A DNA stretch of 64,000 nucleotides, taken from Methanobacterium sp. (GTDB taxonomy: Archaea > Methanobacteriota > Methanobacteria > Methanobacteriales > Methanobacteriaceae). Of the stretch, positions 10,200 to 20,409 are shown piece after piece. The translations under genes were made by a program, and so were the position numbers. Within the stretch, counting starts at the first letter, position 1; each line of letters starts with the position of its first letter. The notes under the pieces are model-generated. The model was not told the origin of the DNA and ran no database searches. It saw only the letters and a program-made list of their open reading frames with translations. The DNA lies in assembly GCA_039666455.1 (NCBI GenBank), contig JAVSLW010000024.1:1-64000 (forward strand), read 5' to 3'.

Positions 10200-11772
10200 T
10201 GATATCCCCTGATATTTTTGGTTTCCTTGTAACTTTAGCTAACACTGCATCATATTCTGGAACATCTTCTTCAGCAAGTATTGCTGCTTCTTTTAATATT
10301 AAAGGTACATATGTTTCAAATATCTTCGAACGCATCGCTTCTTCTTTAGCAGCTCTTTTTGCATTTAAATACTTCTGCAAGCTTCTTGCAATTTTCATGG
10401 TGGCCTGTCTTACTTCATTCATGATCTCCTCTTCAGGAGCAACACTCTGTTTTCCTGTGGACATGTAAGGCACATGAGTGGACACAATATTTGCAAAAAC
10501 AGTTACTGGAGCATTTTCAAGGTCTTTTATTCCATAACGTTTCCAATCTATGCTTTTTAAAGCTTCAGTTATACCACAGCTTCCCTGATCAAAGGTAAGG
10601 GGAACTCTGTTTGCAAAACGCATTATCTCTGCCTTTTTCTGCTCACCTACCACCCTTCCAGATTTTCCACCGTAGGCAATCCCCGCCTCAATTACAAATG
10701 AAACTCCCCCTTTATATGTTTTGGGCTTTCTGGTGATTGTTTTTACGTATTCTGGTTCGAGTATTTCTCTCATACCTTTTTCAATCTGTTCTTCACCTAT
10801 TGGAATTAACCCTGAAGTTGGAGGAGCCATGAAGTCCATTTTCTGGAACAGTTCCACAATTTGTTCAGCTTCTTCCCATTTCATATCTTTTGGACGTTTG
10901 TTAAAGTCAATTTCTGTGATTTCCTGAATTTCATCAACTCTCTTACTGGACATTCTGGAAAGTGAACTTGTAAGTAAGCTTCTAAATCTTCTCTTATCTG
11001 TGTGCTTTGCCATAAAGATTAAATCGTCTGCGGTTACTCCTTTGGGGTGTGGAAGTACTTCTTTTGGCATTGGAGGAATTTCATCTGTAGCCCGGTCAAA
11101 TATATATCTGTGACCTGTTGGATCCTTGAATATGATTTTGGCGTGAGGATTTGCAATCATGGTTCTTCTGATGTATTCAAATGCTCCCTGTTCACTTAAA
11201 GAATATGAAACATCTTTAAAGTGAAGTTCCGTGCTTACACCTGTTGAATCAAGTTCTATATCTTTTCTATCCAGGATAAGACCTCTGTTTTTTTTGACAT
11301 CCATCTTAAATGTCATGCCCACACCTTTAATCTTATCTCCCTGTTTATATCCTGATGTGATTTTAACAGGCATTCCTGTGGTCATTTGTGATAATAGAAC
11401 ACATCCACTGCAACCTAACCCTTGTTGTCCTCTTGACTGGATATTTCTGAATTTGGAACCTGCAAACATGGTACAGAATACCTTTGTAACATAGTCTTCA
11501 GGTATACCAGGCCCATTGTCTTTGTGATGTAAAATATAATGGTCTTTGTCCACTCTCCTAAGTTCTATTGTTATTTCTGGTAAAATACCTGCTTCTTCAG
11601 CAGCATCAAGGCTGTTGGTGATTAACTCGTGAAAAACTATTGTAAGCGATCTTATTTTACCTGAAAACCCCAGCATTTGCTTGTTTCTTCTGAAAAATTC
11701 AGATGCTGTAAGTTCTTTAAACTCTTCAAAGAGCTCTGATGCTTCTCTTTCTGCAGAAATTTGTTTTTCCAA
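10189..11772 (-). CDS. top6B: DNA topoisomerase VI subunit B
   Basis: 527 aa ATPase subunit. The GHKL fold is shown by HELITNSLDAAEEAG (residues 47-61), HHKDNGPGIPEDYV and SRGQQGLGCSGC. The H2TH domain and transducer domain follow, and the basic C-terminal region ends before the overlap with top6A. The start codon is TTG at 11770-11772, fixed by a perfect AAGGAGG site just upstream; no ATG is suitably placed. Length and domain order are normal for Euryarchaeota. Confidence 0.95.
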
Positions 11773-11831
11773 AGTTGGCCTCCTTAAGTTTTATGATTAG
11801 ATAGTGTATTAAAATTATAATAAAATGATGG

Positions 11832-12398
11832 TTATTCTTTAATCAGGATATTTTCAAATTCTTTCCTTTTTAATTCCTGTTTTTTCTTTTCTAAGAATGA
11901 ATAGACACTTTTATGCCTAACACCGTCCAGTATCATTTGAACAGCTTCTTTTGCAATCTGAATTCTTTCCATATCTCCAATTAGTGCCACTGTTTTACCA
12001 TATACTGAAACATCAACACCAGTCATTTCAGTGATTATTTCCTTTGTCCGCCCTTCTCTACCTATAATTCTGCCTTTCTGCCTCAATATGGCTTTTTTTG
12101 ATTTACGGGTAAAATCTGATAAATTGATTATTTCAAGAATAAATTCATCATCAAGTAATTTAAGAGCAGTTTCAGGGCTAAAACCTCTTCCTATTGCTTT
12201 TACAATGTATCGAACCTTCCAAACAGCCAGTGGATCTTCCATTGTATCTCTTGGAACTATGGTGATGCTGCCAGTTTCACTATCTATATCCAGTTTTGTG
12301 CTGGTCATATTTTCAATATGTTCTTTTGTAGCACCGTTTTTTCCAATCAGGACTCCAACCCTTTCTTTTGGAATCTTAAGATATTCGGTGTTTGGCAT
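11832..12398 (-). CDS. KH-domain RNA-binding protein (archaeal Pno1/Dim2-like)
   Basis: 188 aa with two KH domains. The first is IPKERVGVLIGKNGATKEHIE near residue 8, and the second is KAILRQKGRIIGREGRTKEII near residue 104. This arrangement matches the archaeal relative of eukaryotic Dim2/Pno1, which binds pre-18S rRNA and cooperates with RIO-family kinases in small-subunit maturation. The RIO1 gene lies 50 nt upstream and aIF1A follows on the same strand side, supporting that link. Start ATG behind GAGGTG. Confidence 0.87.
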   Translation of the reverse strand: MPNTEYLKIPKERVGVLIGKNGATKEHIENMTSTKLDIDSETGSITIVPRDTMEDPLAVWKVRYIVKAIGRGFSPETALKLLDDEFILEIINLSDFTRKSKKAILRQKGRIIGREGRTKEIITEMTGVDVSVYGKTVALIGDMERIQIAKEAVQMILDGVRHKSVYSFLEKKKQELKRKEFENILIKE

Positions 12399-12447
12399 TT
12401 TTTCACCTCACAAAATTATATTAATATATCCATTATAATATACTTTT

Positions 12448-13224
12448 CTATCCAGATAAACCTGTAATTTTGCTTTTAACATCTTCAAAGTTTACATGAA
12501 CCTTTAGTTTTTTAAAATCTTTTATTATATTTTCTATATCTCTGTTTAAAAGCTCTTCTGAGATGGGGTGATCTCGAGTCATCCCCTGTGAAATATCGAT
12601 AATCACAGGATCATCATTTTGAATTAAAATGTTGTAGCTTGAAAGATCTCCATGTACAAGACCTGCATCCTGATATAAAAGTTTCATGTAATTAATTATT
12701 TTAATTAAAAGTTTATGAGGGTCTGAAATATCAGAATATCTCATGGGAAGCGCTGCGTTACCTTCATCATCACCAATAAATTCCATTACCAGTACATTGT
12801 TTTTAGCAGCAAGTGGTTTTGGAACCCTTACCCCAGCATCAGCAGCTCTTTGAAGGTTTCTAAATTCTTTATTCACCCATGCATTAATAAGCTGTCTTTT
12901 GTTTGCTGTTTTAACATGAAACCTGGGGTCTCCCTGTATGTAAGTCTGCATTTTTTTAAAATCAGATGTTGTAACTCTATATATTTTCACTGCTACAAAA
13001 TTATCATCTTTATCAGCACCTTTAAATACATTGGCCTCTTTTCCAGTACTTATTGCACCATTTAGACTATGAATATTACCAGTATTTGTAAGTTTGTAAA
13101 GTGTTTTAAGAGTTATTGCGTCAAATACCTCGCTTCCAACTCTTCTATCTTCCACACTTTTAATCCTTTTTTCAGATAATATTTTCTGTAAAATATCATC
13201 TGCTTTTGATATTTTTGAACACAT
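12448..13224 (-). CDS. rio1: RIO1-type serine protein kinase
   Basis: 258 aa RIO kinase. It shows the ATP-binding loop STGKEANVFKG (near residue 61), the catalytic loop LVHGDLSSYNIL (near residue 190) and the metal-binding IIDISQGM, the RIO1-type equivalent of DFG. RIO1 acts as an ATPase/kinase in late 40S/30S maturation. Its place between aIF1A and the KH/Dim2-like gene forms the well-known archaeal aIF1A-RIO1-KH cluster. Start ATG preceded by GGGAG. Confidence 0.92.
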   Translation of the reverse strand: MCSKISKADDILQKILSEKRIKSVEDRRVGSEVFDAITLKTLYKLTNTGNIHSLNGAISTGKEANVFKGADKDDNFVAVKIYRVTTSDFKKMQTYIQGDPRFHVKTANKRQLINAWVNKEFRNLQRAADAGVRVPKPLAAKNNVLVMEFIGDDEGNAALPMRYSDISDPHKLLIKIINYMKLLYQDAGLVHGDLSSYNILIQNDDPVIIDISQGMTRDHPISEELLNRDIENIIKDFKKLKVHVNFEDVKSKITGLSG

Positions 13225-13321
13225 TTAACTCCCAGCATGGGTTTGATTAATTGAGACTAAAACTAAAAAGTAGTAATATTTTATATTAAATCAATATGAT
13301 GACTTAAAATTATTTAAAGGA

Positions 13322-13627
13322 TTATAAATCAAGATAACCCCTACGTTCAAGCCAGTTTGCTTCTGTTCTTGTATATCTCCATATAACATCTGCTTTTTCA
13401 TCGCTTTGAAACTCCCATGGCTTTACAAGAACAACATCCCCTTCTCTAATCCATATTCTTTTTTTCATTTTTCCGGGAATTCTGGAAAGTCTTGTTTTTC
13501 CATCAGCACATCTGACTTTCACTTTACCATGACCTAAAATTTGCTCAACTACACCGGGTATTTCTCCCTTTCTGGGGGATCTTACCCTTCTAATCGGTTG
13601 TGTGTCCTGTCCATGTCCTCTACTCAA
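13322..13627 (-). CDS. eif1A: Translation initiation factor aIF-1A
   Basis: 101 aa, the usual length. The basic N-terminal tail is followed by an S1/OB fold: GEIPGVVEQILGHGKVKVRC, KTRLSRIPGKMKKRIWIREGD and VLVKPWEFQSDEKADVIWRY. It binds the small-subunit A site with aIF1 during start-codon selection. The start is TTG at 13625-13627 with a strong GGAGGAG upstream. It heads the aIF1A-RIO1-KH block and is divergent from moeA across a 332-nt AT-rich spacer. Confidence 0.95.
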   Translation of the reverse strand: MSRGHGQDTQPIRRVRSPRKGEIPGVVEQILGHGKVKVRCADGKTRLSRIPGKMKKRIWIREGDVVLVKPWEFQSDEKADVIWRYTRTEANWLERRGYLDL

Positions 13628-13959
13628 ATACTCTCCTCCTTCAGTTAAAAAAATTTCATGATATTGTCATTATATAAAAATAAGATGAACAATTATATAA
13701 ATACTGATAATTCTGGCTTTTTTTGACAAATCCAGCAATTTCGTAGTAAAATAATCATCTAATTTATATAATAAAATATATGTTCACCATAATATATAAA
13801 AGAGTCTACTAAAATTATTAAAATAATTTTTATTTTTGCTCTTTACTTTAATCGAATTTTAGAAATTCTAAGTAGTTTAATTATATTAAAAACAAGAAAA
13901 TAAAATTAATTGAAAAAAATGGATATCAAACCAATTATAAGATAAAATAAGTGATTTAA
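13628..13959. other. Divergent intergenic spacer between aIF1A and moeA
   Basis: 332 nt of very AT-rich sequence with no open frame of note. It must hold the promoters of both divergent genes. TATA-like tracts such as TTATATAA (near 13670, 13694 and 13775) occur in several places, so no single box can be chosen. No RNA gene or repeat was recognised. Confidence 0.5.
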
Positions 13960-15177
13960 ATGGGAACAGAATTTTTAAAAATAACTGATTCAAAAGATGT
14001 GCAGGACTTAATAAAAAAAATTCCATTTAAAAGGAAAATTGAGAAAATATCACTGGAAAAAGCCCACAGAAGAGTTCTTGCAGAGGATGTATATTCTGCT
14101 ATTGATCTTCCGCCATTTAATAGGGTTTCAAGGGATGGTTACGCTGTTAAATCAGAGGATACATTCGGTGCTTCTGAGGACGAACCTGTGGTTTTGAAAG
14201 TTGTAGAAACAGTAAAGGCTGGTGAAGCTGCAAAAGGAAAGGTTGAAAAAGGAACCTGTATTGAGGTTAACACAGGAGCGCCAATGCCTGAAGGCGCTGA
14301 TGGAGTAATAATGGTTGAATTTACAGAAAATAAGAATGGGAATGTTTATATCTATAGGAGCGTTACAATGGGCCAGCATGTTGCACCTAAAGGCTCAGAT
14401 ATCACTAAAGGAAATCTTCTTTTAAAAACAGGTACTTTACTAACTCATGATAAAATAGGGGTTTTAGCTGCAGTTGGAATTGGAAAAATTGAAGTTTTTA
14501 AAAAACCAGCTATTGCTGTAATTTCTACAGGTAATGAGATTATTGGATATGATAAAGAGCTGAAATACGGCAAAATATATGATATAAACTCCTATACAAT
14601 TGTAAACGCTGTAAAATCATGTGGATGCACTCCTGTATATTCTGGCGTGGCTCGTGATGATTATGAAGACTTAAAAAATACAATAGAAAAAACTACAGAT
14701 GCTGATATTATAATCACCTCTGGGGGGACATCTGCAGGGACAGGAGACGTTCTTAAAACAGTTTTAGATGATATTGGTGAAGTACTGGTACATGGTATTG
14801 CAGTTAAACCAGGTAAACCTACAATAGTTGGAATGATTGGAGATAAGCCCATTTTTGGACTTCCAGGGTATCCTGCAGCAGCACTAATTGTTTTCCATGT
14901 TTTTGTAGCCCCATATTTGCGGGAAATTGCTTCAAGAAGGATTTCCAGTAAATCTGATGTATTAAAACTTAAAATAGGGCGGAGGTATCATTCATCGAAG
15001 GGAAGACATCAATATGTTCTTGTTAAAATTGAAGGAGAACGTGCACACCCAATTTTAAAAGATTCTGGGGCTATAACTGCAATTGCAGAGGCTGATGGTT
15101 ATTTTGAAATTCCTAAAAACATGGAGATGGTTGTGGAAGGGACAGAAATTGAAGTGGTGCTTTTAGAAAGCTACTGA
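13960..15177 (+). CDS. moeA: Molybdopterin molybdenumtransferase MoeA
   Basis: 405 aa. Domain order is normal: the N-terminal MoeA region (RVLAEDVYSAIDLPPFNRVSRDGYAV), the linker with EVNTGAPMPEGADGVIMVE, the MoCF-like domain (AVISTGNEIIG and TSGGTSAGTGDVL, which binds MPT-AMP), and the C-terminal beta-barrel. It inserts molybdate or tungstate into adenylylated molybdopterin. No PBP-type extension is present at the C-terminus. ATG is set by GTGAT seven nucleotides upstream. Single gene, convergent with the regulator at 15228. Confidence 0.93.
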   Translation: MGTEFLKITDSKDVQDLIKKIPFKRKIEKISLEKAHRRVLAEDVYSAIDLPPFNRVSRDGYAVKSEDTFGASEDEPVVLKVVETVKAGEAAKGKVEKGTCIEVNTGAPMPEGADGVIMVEFTENKNGNVYIYRSVTMGQHVAPKGSDITKGNLLLKTGTLLTHDKIGVLAAVGIGKIEVFKKPAIAVISTGNEIIGYDKELKYGKIYDINSYTIVNAVKSCGCTPVYSGVARDDYEDLKNTIEKTTDADIIITSGGTSAGTGDVLKTVLDDIGEVLVHGIAVKPGKPTIVGMIGDKPIFGLPGYPAAALIVFHVFVAPYLREIASRRISSKSDVLKLKIGRRYHSSKGRHQYVLVKIEGERAHPILKDSGAITAIAEADGYFEIPKNMEMVVEGTEIEVVLLESY

Positions 15178-15227
15178 ATATATTTCTGCTTCATAAAGTA
15201 GCTTTAAAACTTTTAAAGCATTATAAC

Positions 15228-16016
15228 CTATTTAAGCTCTTCACTTTGATTTAAATAATGATAAAATAGATCATTTCCCCATTTAACTCCTTTTTCACAT
15301 TCACTGATTAAATAAAACCTGTTATCGTTGTATACATTCACATGAGGCAAATTTAGGAATATGGAATTATCTAAAACAATTAAATTTAACTTTAAATCTT
15401 TATTATATTGCCATAATCTGATGTTTTTAAATGATTTACCGGGATTTTCATTTTTTATTCTTAAAACTTCACTTAGGAAATGTTCGGTTGAAATAAGATT
15501 TAAACTCTTTTTTACATCGAATATTGTTTCTAATAATATTTTTTCGTTAGTTGAATCGTTATAAATCCATTTTACACTTTTTGATTTAATCATCGACTTT
15601 TTAAATACATCAAATCTTGATTTTTGTTTTAAAACTTCAATATCTCCTAAGCATTCTAATTTATTGATTAAGTCTTCAGGAATGCTATTTATTTCATGAT
15701 TCAACCAGTATCCTTTGTTTTTTTTAACCATGCAAGCAGTATTAATCATGCCCGTAATGTTTAATGCAATAATTTCTCCAGTTTGTGATAGTGAATAGTC
15801 TTGAAACTCTTTTTTTACAATTTTTTTCTTCTCTAACTGTTTCATATTGTGTAGAATTGTAGAAGAAGTGACATTGATGTCTATTTTTAGATTAGATAAA
15901 TTTTTCTGCTGGCCTTTTAAGGCAATGATGATCTTCGCTTTAACATCGGAACCTGTAATGAACTTTAGATCATCCTTTATTCCTTCATAGGCCATGAAAA
16001 TATTTTCTAAATCCAT
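15228..16016 (-). CDS. Winged-helix transcriptional regulator, FilR1/DUF1724 family
   Basis: 262 aa. The N-terminal ~80 residues form an ArsR-like winged helix (KAKIIIALKGQQKNLSNLKID, then a recognition helix SSTILHNMKQLEKKKIVKK). The C-terminal ~180 residues match the DUF1724 domain of FilR1-type methanogen regulators, which lacks a recognised enzyme motif. The filR1 product of Methanothrix is tied to filament formation and methanogenesis flux. For this copy the targets are unknown. It lies upstream of cbiJ on the same strand, with the genes separated by 66 nt. Confidence 0.75.
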   Translation of the reverse strand: MDLENIFMAYEGIKDDLKFITGSDVKAKIIIALKGQQKNLSNLKIDINVTSSTILHNMKQLEKKKIVKKEFQDYSLSQTGEIIALNITGMINTACMVKKNKGYWLNHEINSIPEDLINKLECLGDIEVLKQKSRFDVFKKSMIKSKSVKWIYNDSTNEKILLETIFDVKKSLNLISTEHFLSEVLRIKNENPGKSFKNIRLWQYNKDLKLNLIVLDNSIFLNLPHVNVYNDNRFYLISECEKGVKWGNDLFYHYLNQSEELK

Positions 16017-16082
16017 TTATCCACCATTTAATTGATATTAAACCCCAAAACATTTTTAAAAGCGTTTTTGCAACGCTGCAGA

Positions 16083-16859
16083 TCACTTATTTAAAAAACT
16101 GCATAAATCATCTATATTGGTGAAAATAGTCTTATTTTTCAGTTCTGTAACTTCAGGGCGAATAACCATCACTACATCAATACCTGAGTCCAGAGCAGCA
16201 TTAATTTTGGAGACTGTACCTCCAGTTTTTCCGCTTTCTTTAGTTATAATTACAGAAATATTGTATTCTTCTATTAAGGCTTTGTTGAAGCTTTTTGAAA
16301 ATGTGCCATGCATTGCAATTATATTTTTCTGTTTTAATCCCAGATCAAGGCATTTTTGAATTGAATCAGGAGATGGAAGTACTCTTGCAAAAACCCGGTC
16401 ATTTTCCACCATTTCAGTAATGTGATTCAGAGTTGAAACCCCTGCAAGGTGAAGGACTCTGCTGTTTTTTTCTGTTATTTCCAAAACCTTTAAAGTCGCC
16501 TCTTCAAATGAAAATACCTTATGAATAAGGCTATCTTCAACCAAATTTTCTTCTGGCCTTTCAAACCTTATATATTTAATTCCGGCAGCTTTTGATGCGT
16601 TTACAGCATTTTTAGTTGCAGCGGCAGCAAAAGGATGGGTTGCATCAACCAGGACTTTAATTTCTTCTGTTTTTATCAGATCTGTTAGATCTTTTTCATC
16701 TAATCTACCAGAGAGAACTTCATCTGCTCCGGCTGTTTTTGCTATTTCTGCTCCGTATTTTGTGGTGGTTGTGGCCAGCACTTTAAATTTTCCAGCTGAT
16801 TTAAGTTTTTTAATGATATTTGTAGCATCTTTAGTACCGGCCATTACCATTATATTCAT
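16083..16859 (-). CDS. cbiJ: Cobalt-precorrin-6A reductase
   Basis: 258 aa, CbiJ/CobK family. It shows the N-terminal nucleotide-binding MVMAGTKDATNIIKKL, LVDATHPFAAAATKNA near residue 72, YIRFERPE and the C-terminal ITKESGKTGG. It reduces cobalt-precorrin-6A in anaerobic corrin synthesis, supplying the cobamide of methyl-H4MPT:CoM methyltransferase. Its ATG overlaps the ATPase stop by 4 nt (16856-16859), so the two genes are translationally coupled although no metabolic link is obvious. Confidence 0.9.
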   Translation of the reverse strand: MNIMVMAGTKDATNIIKKLKSAGKFKVLATTTTKYGAEIAKTAGADEVLSGRLDEKDLTDLIKTEEIKVLVDATHPFAAAATKNAVNASKAAGIKYIRFERPEENLVEDSLIHKVFSFEEATLKVLEITEKNSRVLHLAGVSTLNHITEMVENDRVFARVLPSPDSIQKCLDLGLKQKNIIAMHGTFSKSFNKALIEEYNISVIITKESGKTGGTVSKINAALDSGIDVVMVIRPEVTELKNKTIFTNIDDLCSFLNK

Positions 16860-19387
16860 TTTATGAACCTCTCAGCCACCCAATCGCTGATAAGGATTGT
16901 GGATGAAACTGCAAGAATCAATATCCAGTCGATTAGAGATATGGGAACTGTTCTAAAGATCCCTTCGAAGAATGGGATATAAATAATGCATAGTTGCAGT
17001 AGGAGCGATGTTCCAATTGCTATAATCAGGAATTTGTTTGAAAATCCTCTCTCTGATCTGCAGTTAAATACATTGAATATCTGGAACATTACAAAGGTAG
17101 TGAATGCAATTGTGGTTGCCTTTAAATCACCAACTCCAATACTGAGTTCATATAAATAAAGTGCAAGCGTACCCACAGTCATTACTATTCCTGCAATAAC
17201 CATCTTTAGAAGATTCTTCCGGGGGATTATTTCTTCTTTATGAGGGGGACGTTCCATAACATTTTTTTCAGGTAGTTCAACTCCCAATGCCTGCGCCGGA
17301 GGACCGTCCATAATAATGTTTATCCATAGAACCTGAATGGGGTTAAAAGGGACAGGAAGGCCCATGATGGAGGAAGATGTGATGGTGAGTATGGCACCAA
17401 TGTTAGTTGAAAGCTGGAATCTAACAAATCTTCTGATATTATCAAATATGGTACGTCCTTCTTTAACTGCCCTAACAATTGTAGCAAAGTTATCATCCTG
17501 TAAAAGCATGTCTGATGATTCTTTAGCCACATCAGTACCGCTACCCATGGCAACTCCAATAGCTGCTTTTTTTAGGGCTGGCGCGTCATTTACACCGTCT
17601 CCAGTCATTGCAGTAACGTCGCCTTTATCTTTGAGTGCCTCTACAATTCTAACCTTTTGTTCTGGAAAAACCCGAGCATAAACCTGAACATCTTCTACGA
17701 TGCTTTCAAATTCTGCATCAGTAAGCCTGTCCATTTCAGACCCTGTAATCACTTTTCCATCGGTGAGTATTCCAATTTCTCTTGCAACGGCTGCTGCAGT
17801 TTCTTTATGATCTCCCGTGATCATCGCCACCTTAATCCCTGCTTTAATACATGTTTTAACTGCTTTTTTCGCTTCGGCTCTTGGAGGATCCATCATCCCA
17901 ACTAAGCCAACAAAGACAAGGTCTTTTTCTAATTCGTCTTTGTGAATTGTATCAAACTTGCTTTCATCGTGTGGGATTTTTTTGTATGCAAGGGCAAGAA
18001 CACGAAGCGCTTTACTGGTCATATTTTTTAGATCAGATAATACAGCTTCTCTATCCTGTTTTGTAATTTTCTGGACTCTTTCATCCTTTTCAATCCATGA
18101 GCATTTGTTTAAAACTATTTCAGGAGCTCCTTTAACCAGAACATATTTTTCTCCACCTATTTCGTTTACAGTGGTCATCCGTTTCCTGACACTGTCCAGA
18201 GGAATCTCGTAAATCCTTGGATATTTCTTTTCAAGCTCTGATTTTAAGTAACCATTCTTTTCAGCGAAAGCTAAAACTGCTACGTCTGTAGGGTCTCCTA
18301 TAGCCTTTCCCTCGTTTAAACTGGCATTATTACACAGGGCACATATTTCAAATGCTCTTTCAGGGGCAGTTATATTGGTTTCCCTTACAGTCATTTTGTT
18401 TTCAGTAAGAGTACCTGTTTTATCTGTACATATGATATTACATGAACCTAAAGTTTCCACTGCAAGGAGCTTTCTAACAATTGCATTGCATCTGGCCATT
18501 CTCTGCATTCCAAGGGCAAGTGTTAATGTTAAAATTGCTGGAAGTCCTTCAGGGACGGCAGCAACTGCTAAAGAAATTGCAGTAAGGAAGGTTTCCACAA
18601 GAGGAATGCCCTGCAAGTACTGTAATACAAATACCATTGAACACACACCAACTGCAAGGATCCCTAAATTTTTCCCCAGTGTTGATATTTTTTGATGTAA
18701 AGGTGTTTTTTCCTCTTTTTCCTGTATCATTTCAGCTATTTTACCGATTGCAGTGTCCATACCTGTTCCTACAACAACACCTTTTCCCCTGCCTGATGTT
18801 ACGCTGGTTTCCATGAAAACCATGTTACGTGTGCTCTTTTCTCCAGATTCAAGGGTGTCAGAAACCTTTTCAACAGGAAGGGATTCTCCAGTGAGTGATG
18901 ATTCATCGACATTCAGGTCGGAACTTTGAATTACCCTTAAATCTGCAGGGATGTTATCTCCCTCTTCGATGGTAACAATATCTCCTGGTGTTAAATCAGG
19001 GGCAGGTATTTTTTGTTCTTTACCGTCCCTTACAACAACTGCATCATTTGAAATAAGTTCTTTGAGCTTTTCCATAGCTTTTTCTGCTCTGTATTCCTGT
19101 ACAAATCCAACAACTGCATTTAATACTACTACAATGAGGATGACAACTGCATCAATTTCATCACCCACATAGTAAGCAGCTGCAGCTGCAAAAATAAGTA
19201 TAACTATAAGTATTTCTTTAAACTGGCTTAAAAAAAGATTTATAGGTCCGTTTTTCTTTTTTTCGACCAGTTCATTTTTTCCATATTGAAGTGAACGTTT
19301 TTGTGCTTCGTTCGCTGTTAAACCGTTATCTGCATCTGATTTCAGTTCTTTTAAGGTTTCTTCTACACTCAGATTTTCCCATTTCAT
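16856..19387 (-). CDS. Cation-transporting P-type ATPase (P2-type, Ca2+-like)
   Basis: 843 aa. The N-terminal cation-ATPase domain (MKWENLSVEETLKELKSDAD) is followed by A-domain SLTGESLPVEK, the phosphorylated aspartate in CTDKTGTLTENK (Asp322), KGAPE in the N-domain, and MTGDGVNDAPALKKA for the P-domain. The fourth membrane helix reads VAAVPEGLPA, a P2A/SERCA-type ion-binding motif. About ten membrane segments fit the family. Probable substrate is Ca2+ or a related cation exported from the cell; Na+/K+ specificity cannot be excluded. It precedes cbiJ in a coupled pair. Confidence 0.88.
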   Translation of the reverse strand: MKWENLSVEETLKELKSDADNGLTANEAQKRSLQYGKNELVEKKKNGPINLFLSQFKEILIVILIFAAAAAYYVGDEIDAVVILIVVVLNAVVGFVQEYRAEKAMEKLKELISNDAVVVRDGKEQKIPAPDLTPGDIVTIEEGDNIPADLRVIQSSDLNVDESSLTGESLPVEKVSDTLESGEKSTRNMVFMETSVTSGRGKGVVVGTGMDTAIGKIAEMIQEKEEKTPLHQKISTLGKNLGILAVGVCSMVFVLQYLQGIPLVETFLTAISLAVAAVPEGLPAILTLTLALGMQRMARCNAIVRKLLAVETLGSCNIICTDKTGTLTENKMTVRETNITAPERAFEICALCNNASLNEGKAIGDPTDVAVLAFAEKNGYLKSELEKKYPRIYEIPLDSVRKRMTTVNEIGGEKYVLVKGAPEIVLNKCSWIEKDERVQKITKQDREAVLSDLKNMTSKALRVLALAYKKIPHDESKFDTIHKDELEKDLVFVGLVGMMDPPRAEAKKAVKTCIKAGIKVAMITGDHKETAAAVAREIGILTDGKVITGSEMDRLTDAEFESIVEDVQVYARVFPEQKVRIVEALKDKGDVTAMTGDGVNDAPALKKAAIGVAMGSGTDVAKESSDMLLQDDNFATIVRAVKEGRTIFDNIRRFVRFQLSTNIGAILTITSSSIMGLPVPFNPIQVLWINIIMDGPPAQALGVELPEKNVMERPPHKEEIIPRKNLLKMVIAGIVMTVGTLALYLYELSIGVGDLKATTIAFTTFVMFQIFNVFNCRSERGFSNKFLIIAIGTSLLLQLCIIYIPFFEGIFRTVPISLIDWILILAVSSTILISDWVAERFIK

Positions 19388-19434
19388 GGTAACACATCTT
19401 AATATTTGATTATGCAGGATATTATTAACTTAAT

Positions 19435-19818
19435 TTATTTTGACATTTTATAAAAACTAACTTTTCTGTAATTTAAAAGTTTCATTTTGTTAGAACTCAC
19501 AAATTCTGTGGAAAATGGTTTAATTATAAGGTCTGCTCCAACATTTTCAGCCACTTTAATAATACATAGCTGTAGTTCGGGTTGTGGTCGTATAGAATAA
19601 ATAAGAGATGATCCCTTATATATTTTTAAGTCAGGATTACAGATATCATCCTGAACTATTTTATTGGAAGAAGGTTTAATATCTGTAAGGACAATATTAG
19701 CTTTAAGGTTTTTCTGGAGAATAGAGCCAACTTTATCAAATTTTCCAGCACCAACCTCAACTATCCTATCAGCATCTGCATAATTATCGATGATGTATTG
19801 AGCAAAATCTTTCCACAT
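19435..19818 (-). CDS. UPF0146 family protein
   Basis: 127 aa. The open frame extends further upstream, but the coding signal starts at MWKDFAQYI, ATG 19816-19818, with GTGAT at good spacing. RIVEVGAGKFDKVG (near residue 18) resembles a methyltransferase-like motif I, and VLTDIKPS resembles motif II. The protein is shorter than true methyltransferases, and its reaction is unknown. Its start is only 18 nt from the divergent rimI start, so the two promoters must overlap each other's coding sequence or transcripts must be nearly leaderless. Confidence 0.8.
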   Translation of the reverse strand: MWKDFAQYIIDNYADADRIVEVGAGKFDKVGSILQKNLKANIVLTDIKPSSNKIVQDDICNPDLKIYKGSSLIYSIRPQPELQLCIIKVAENVGADLIIKPFSTEFVSSNKMKLLNYRKVSFYKMSK

Positions 19819-19836
19819 TTCTATCACGGGGAATTC

Positions 19837-20277
19837 ATGATAATAAGAGAGTTTAAGCGTCCAGATATTAAAAGAGTTCTTGAAATAGAAACAGATTCTT
19901 TTAAAGATCCTTATCCTCCCCATATTCTTATAGACATTTACAATCTTGGAGCAGGATTTTTGGTAGCACAGCACTATAATATTATTGTGGGATATATTAT
20001 ATTTTGGATCAGATATGAAGATGAAGGACATATAATTTCTCTTGCTGTAGATAAAAAATACAGAAAAAAAGGTGTAGGGAAAAAACTGGTTGATCATGCA
20101 ATTACCATCTTTAAGAAATGTAATGTAAAAGAAATAAAACTGGAGGTAAGGATTGGAAACAGGGATGCAAGGAAATTTTACAGGAAAATAGGCTTTGAAG
20201 AAAAGGAGATCCTTAAAGATTATTATGAGGATGGGGAAGATGCTGTCATCATGAAAAATGAACTGGGGGAAACTTAA
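19837..20277 (+). CDS. rimI: Ribosomal-protein-alanine N-acetyltransferase RimI-like (GNAT)
   Basis: 146 aa from ATG 19837, chosen because GGGG precedes it and MIIREFKRPDIKRVLEIE is the usual GNAT beginning; an upstream in-frame ATG at 19798 would overlap the divergent gene. The acetyl-CoA loop is KKYRKKGVGKKLVDHAI, and RNAD-type RIGNRDARKFYRKIGFEE and a terminal YYEDGEDAVIM follow RimI/Ard1. In archaea this family acetylates N-termini of many proteins. It is followed by carA after a 132-nt spacer. Confidence 0.88.
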   Translation: MIIREFKRPDIKRVLEIETDSFKDPYPPHILIDIYNLGAGFLVAQHYNIIVGYIIFWIRYEDEGHIISLAVDKKYRKKGVGKKLVDHAITIFKKCNVKEIKLEVRIGNRDARKFYRKIGFEEKEILKDYYEDGEDAVIMKNELGET

Positions 20278-20409
20278 CAATTTCACTTAAATATATAAAT
20301 ACCTGTAAATCAAATGATTTAATAGGAACAATTTTTGTTTAAGATAATTACTGCTTATAATATTTTACTGACATATTTAAGGAAAGATTACAGTTAATAC
20401 GGTGATTAA

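Noticed and set aside
19819..20286. N-terminal extension of UPF0146 to 283 residues
   Set aside because: The extra part is antisense to rimI and Phe/Tyr-rich without family resemblance; the real start has a ribosome site at 19818.
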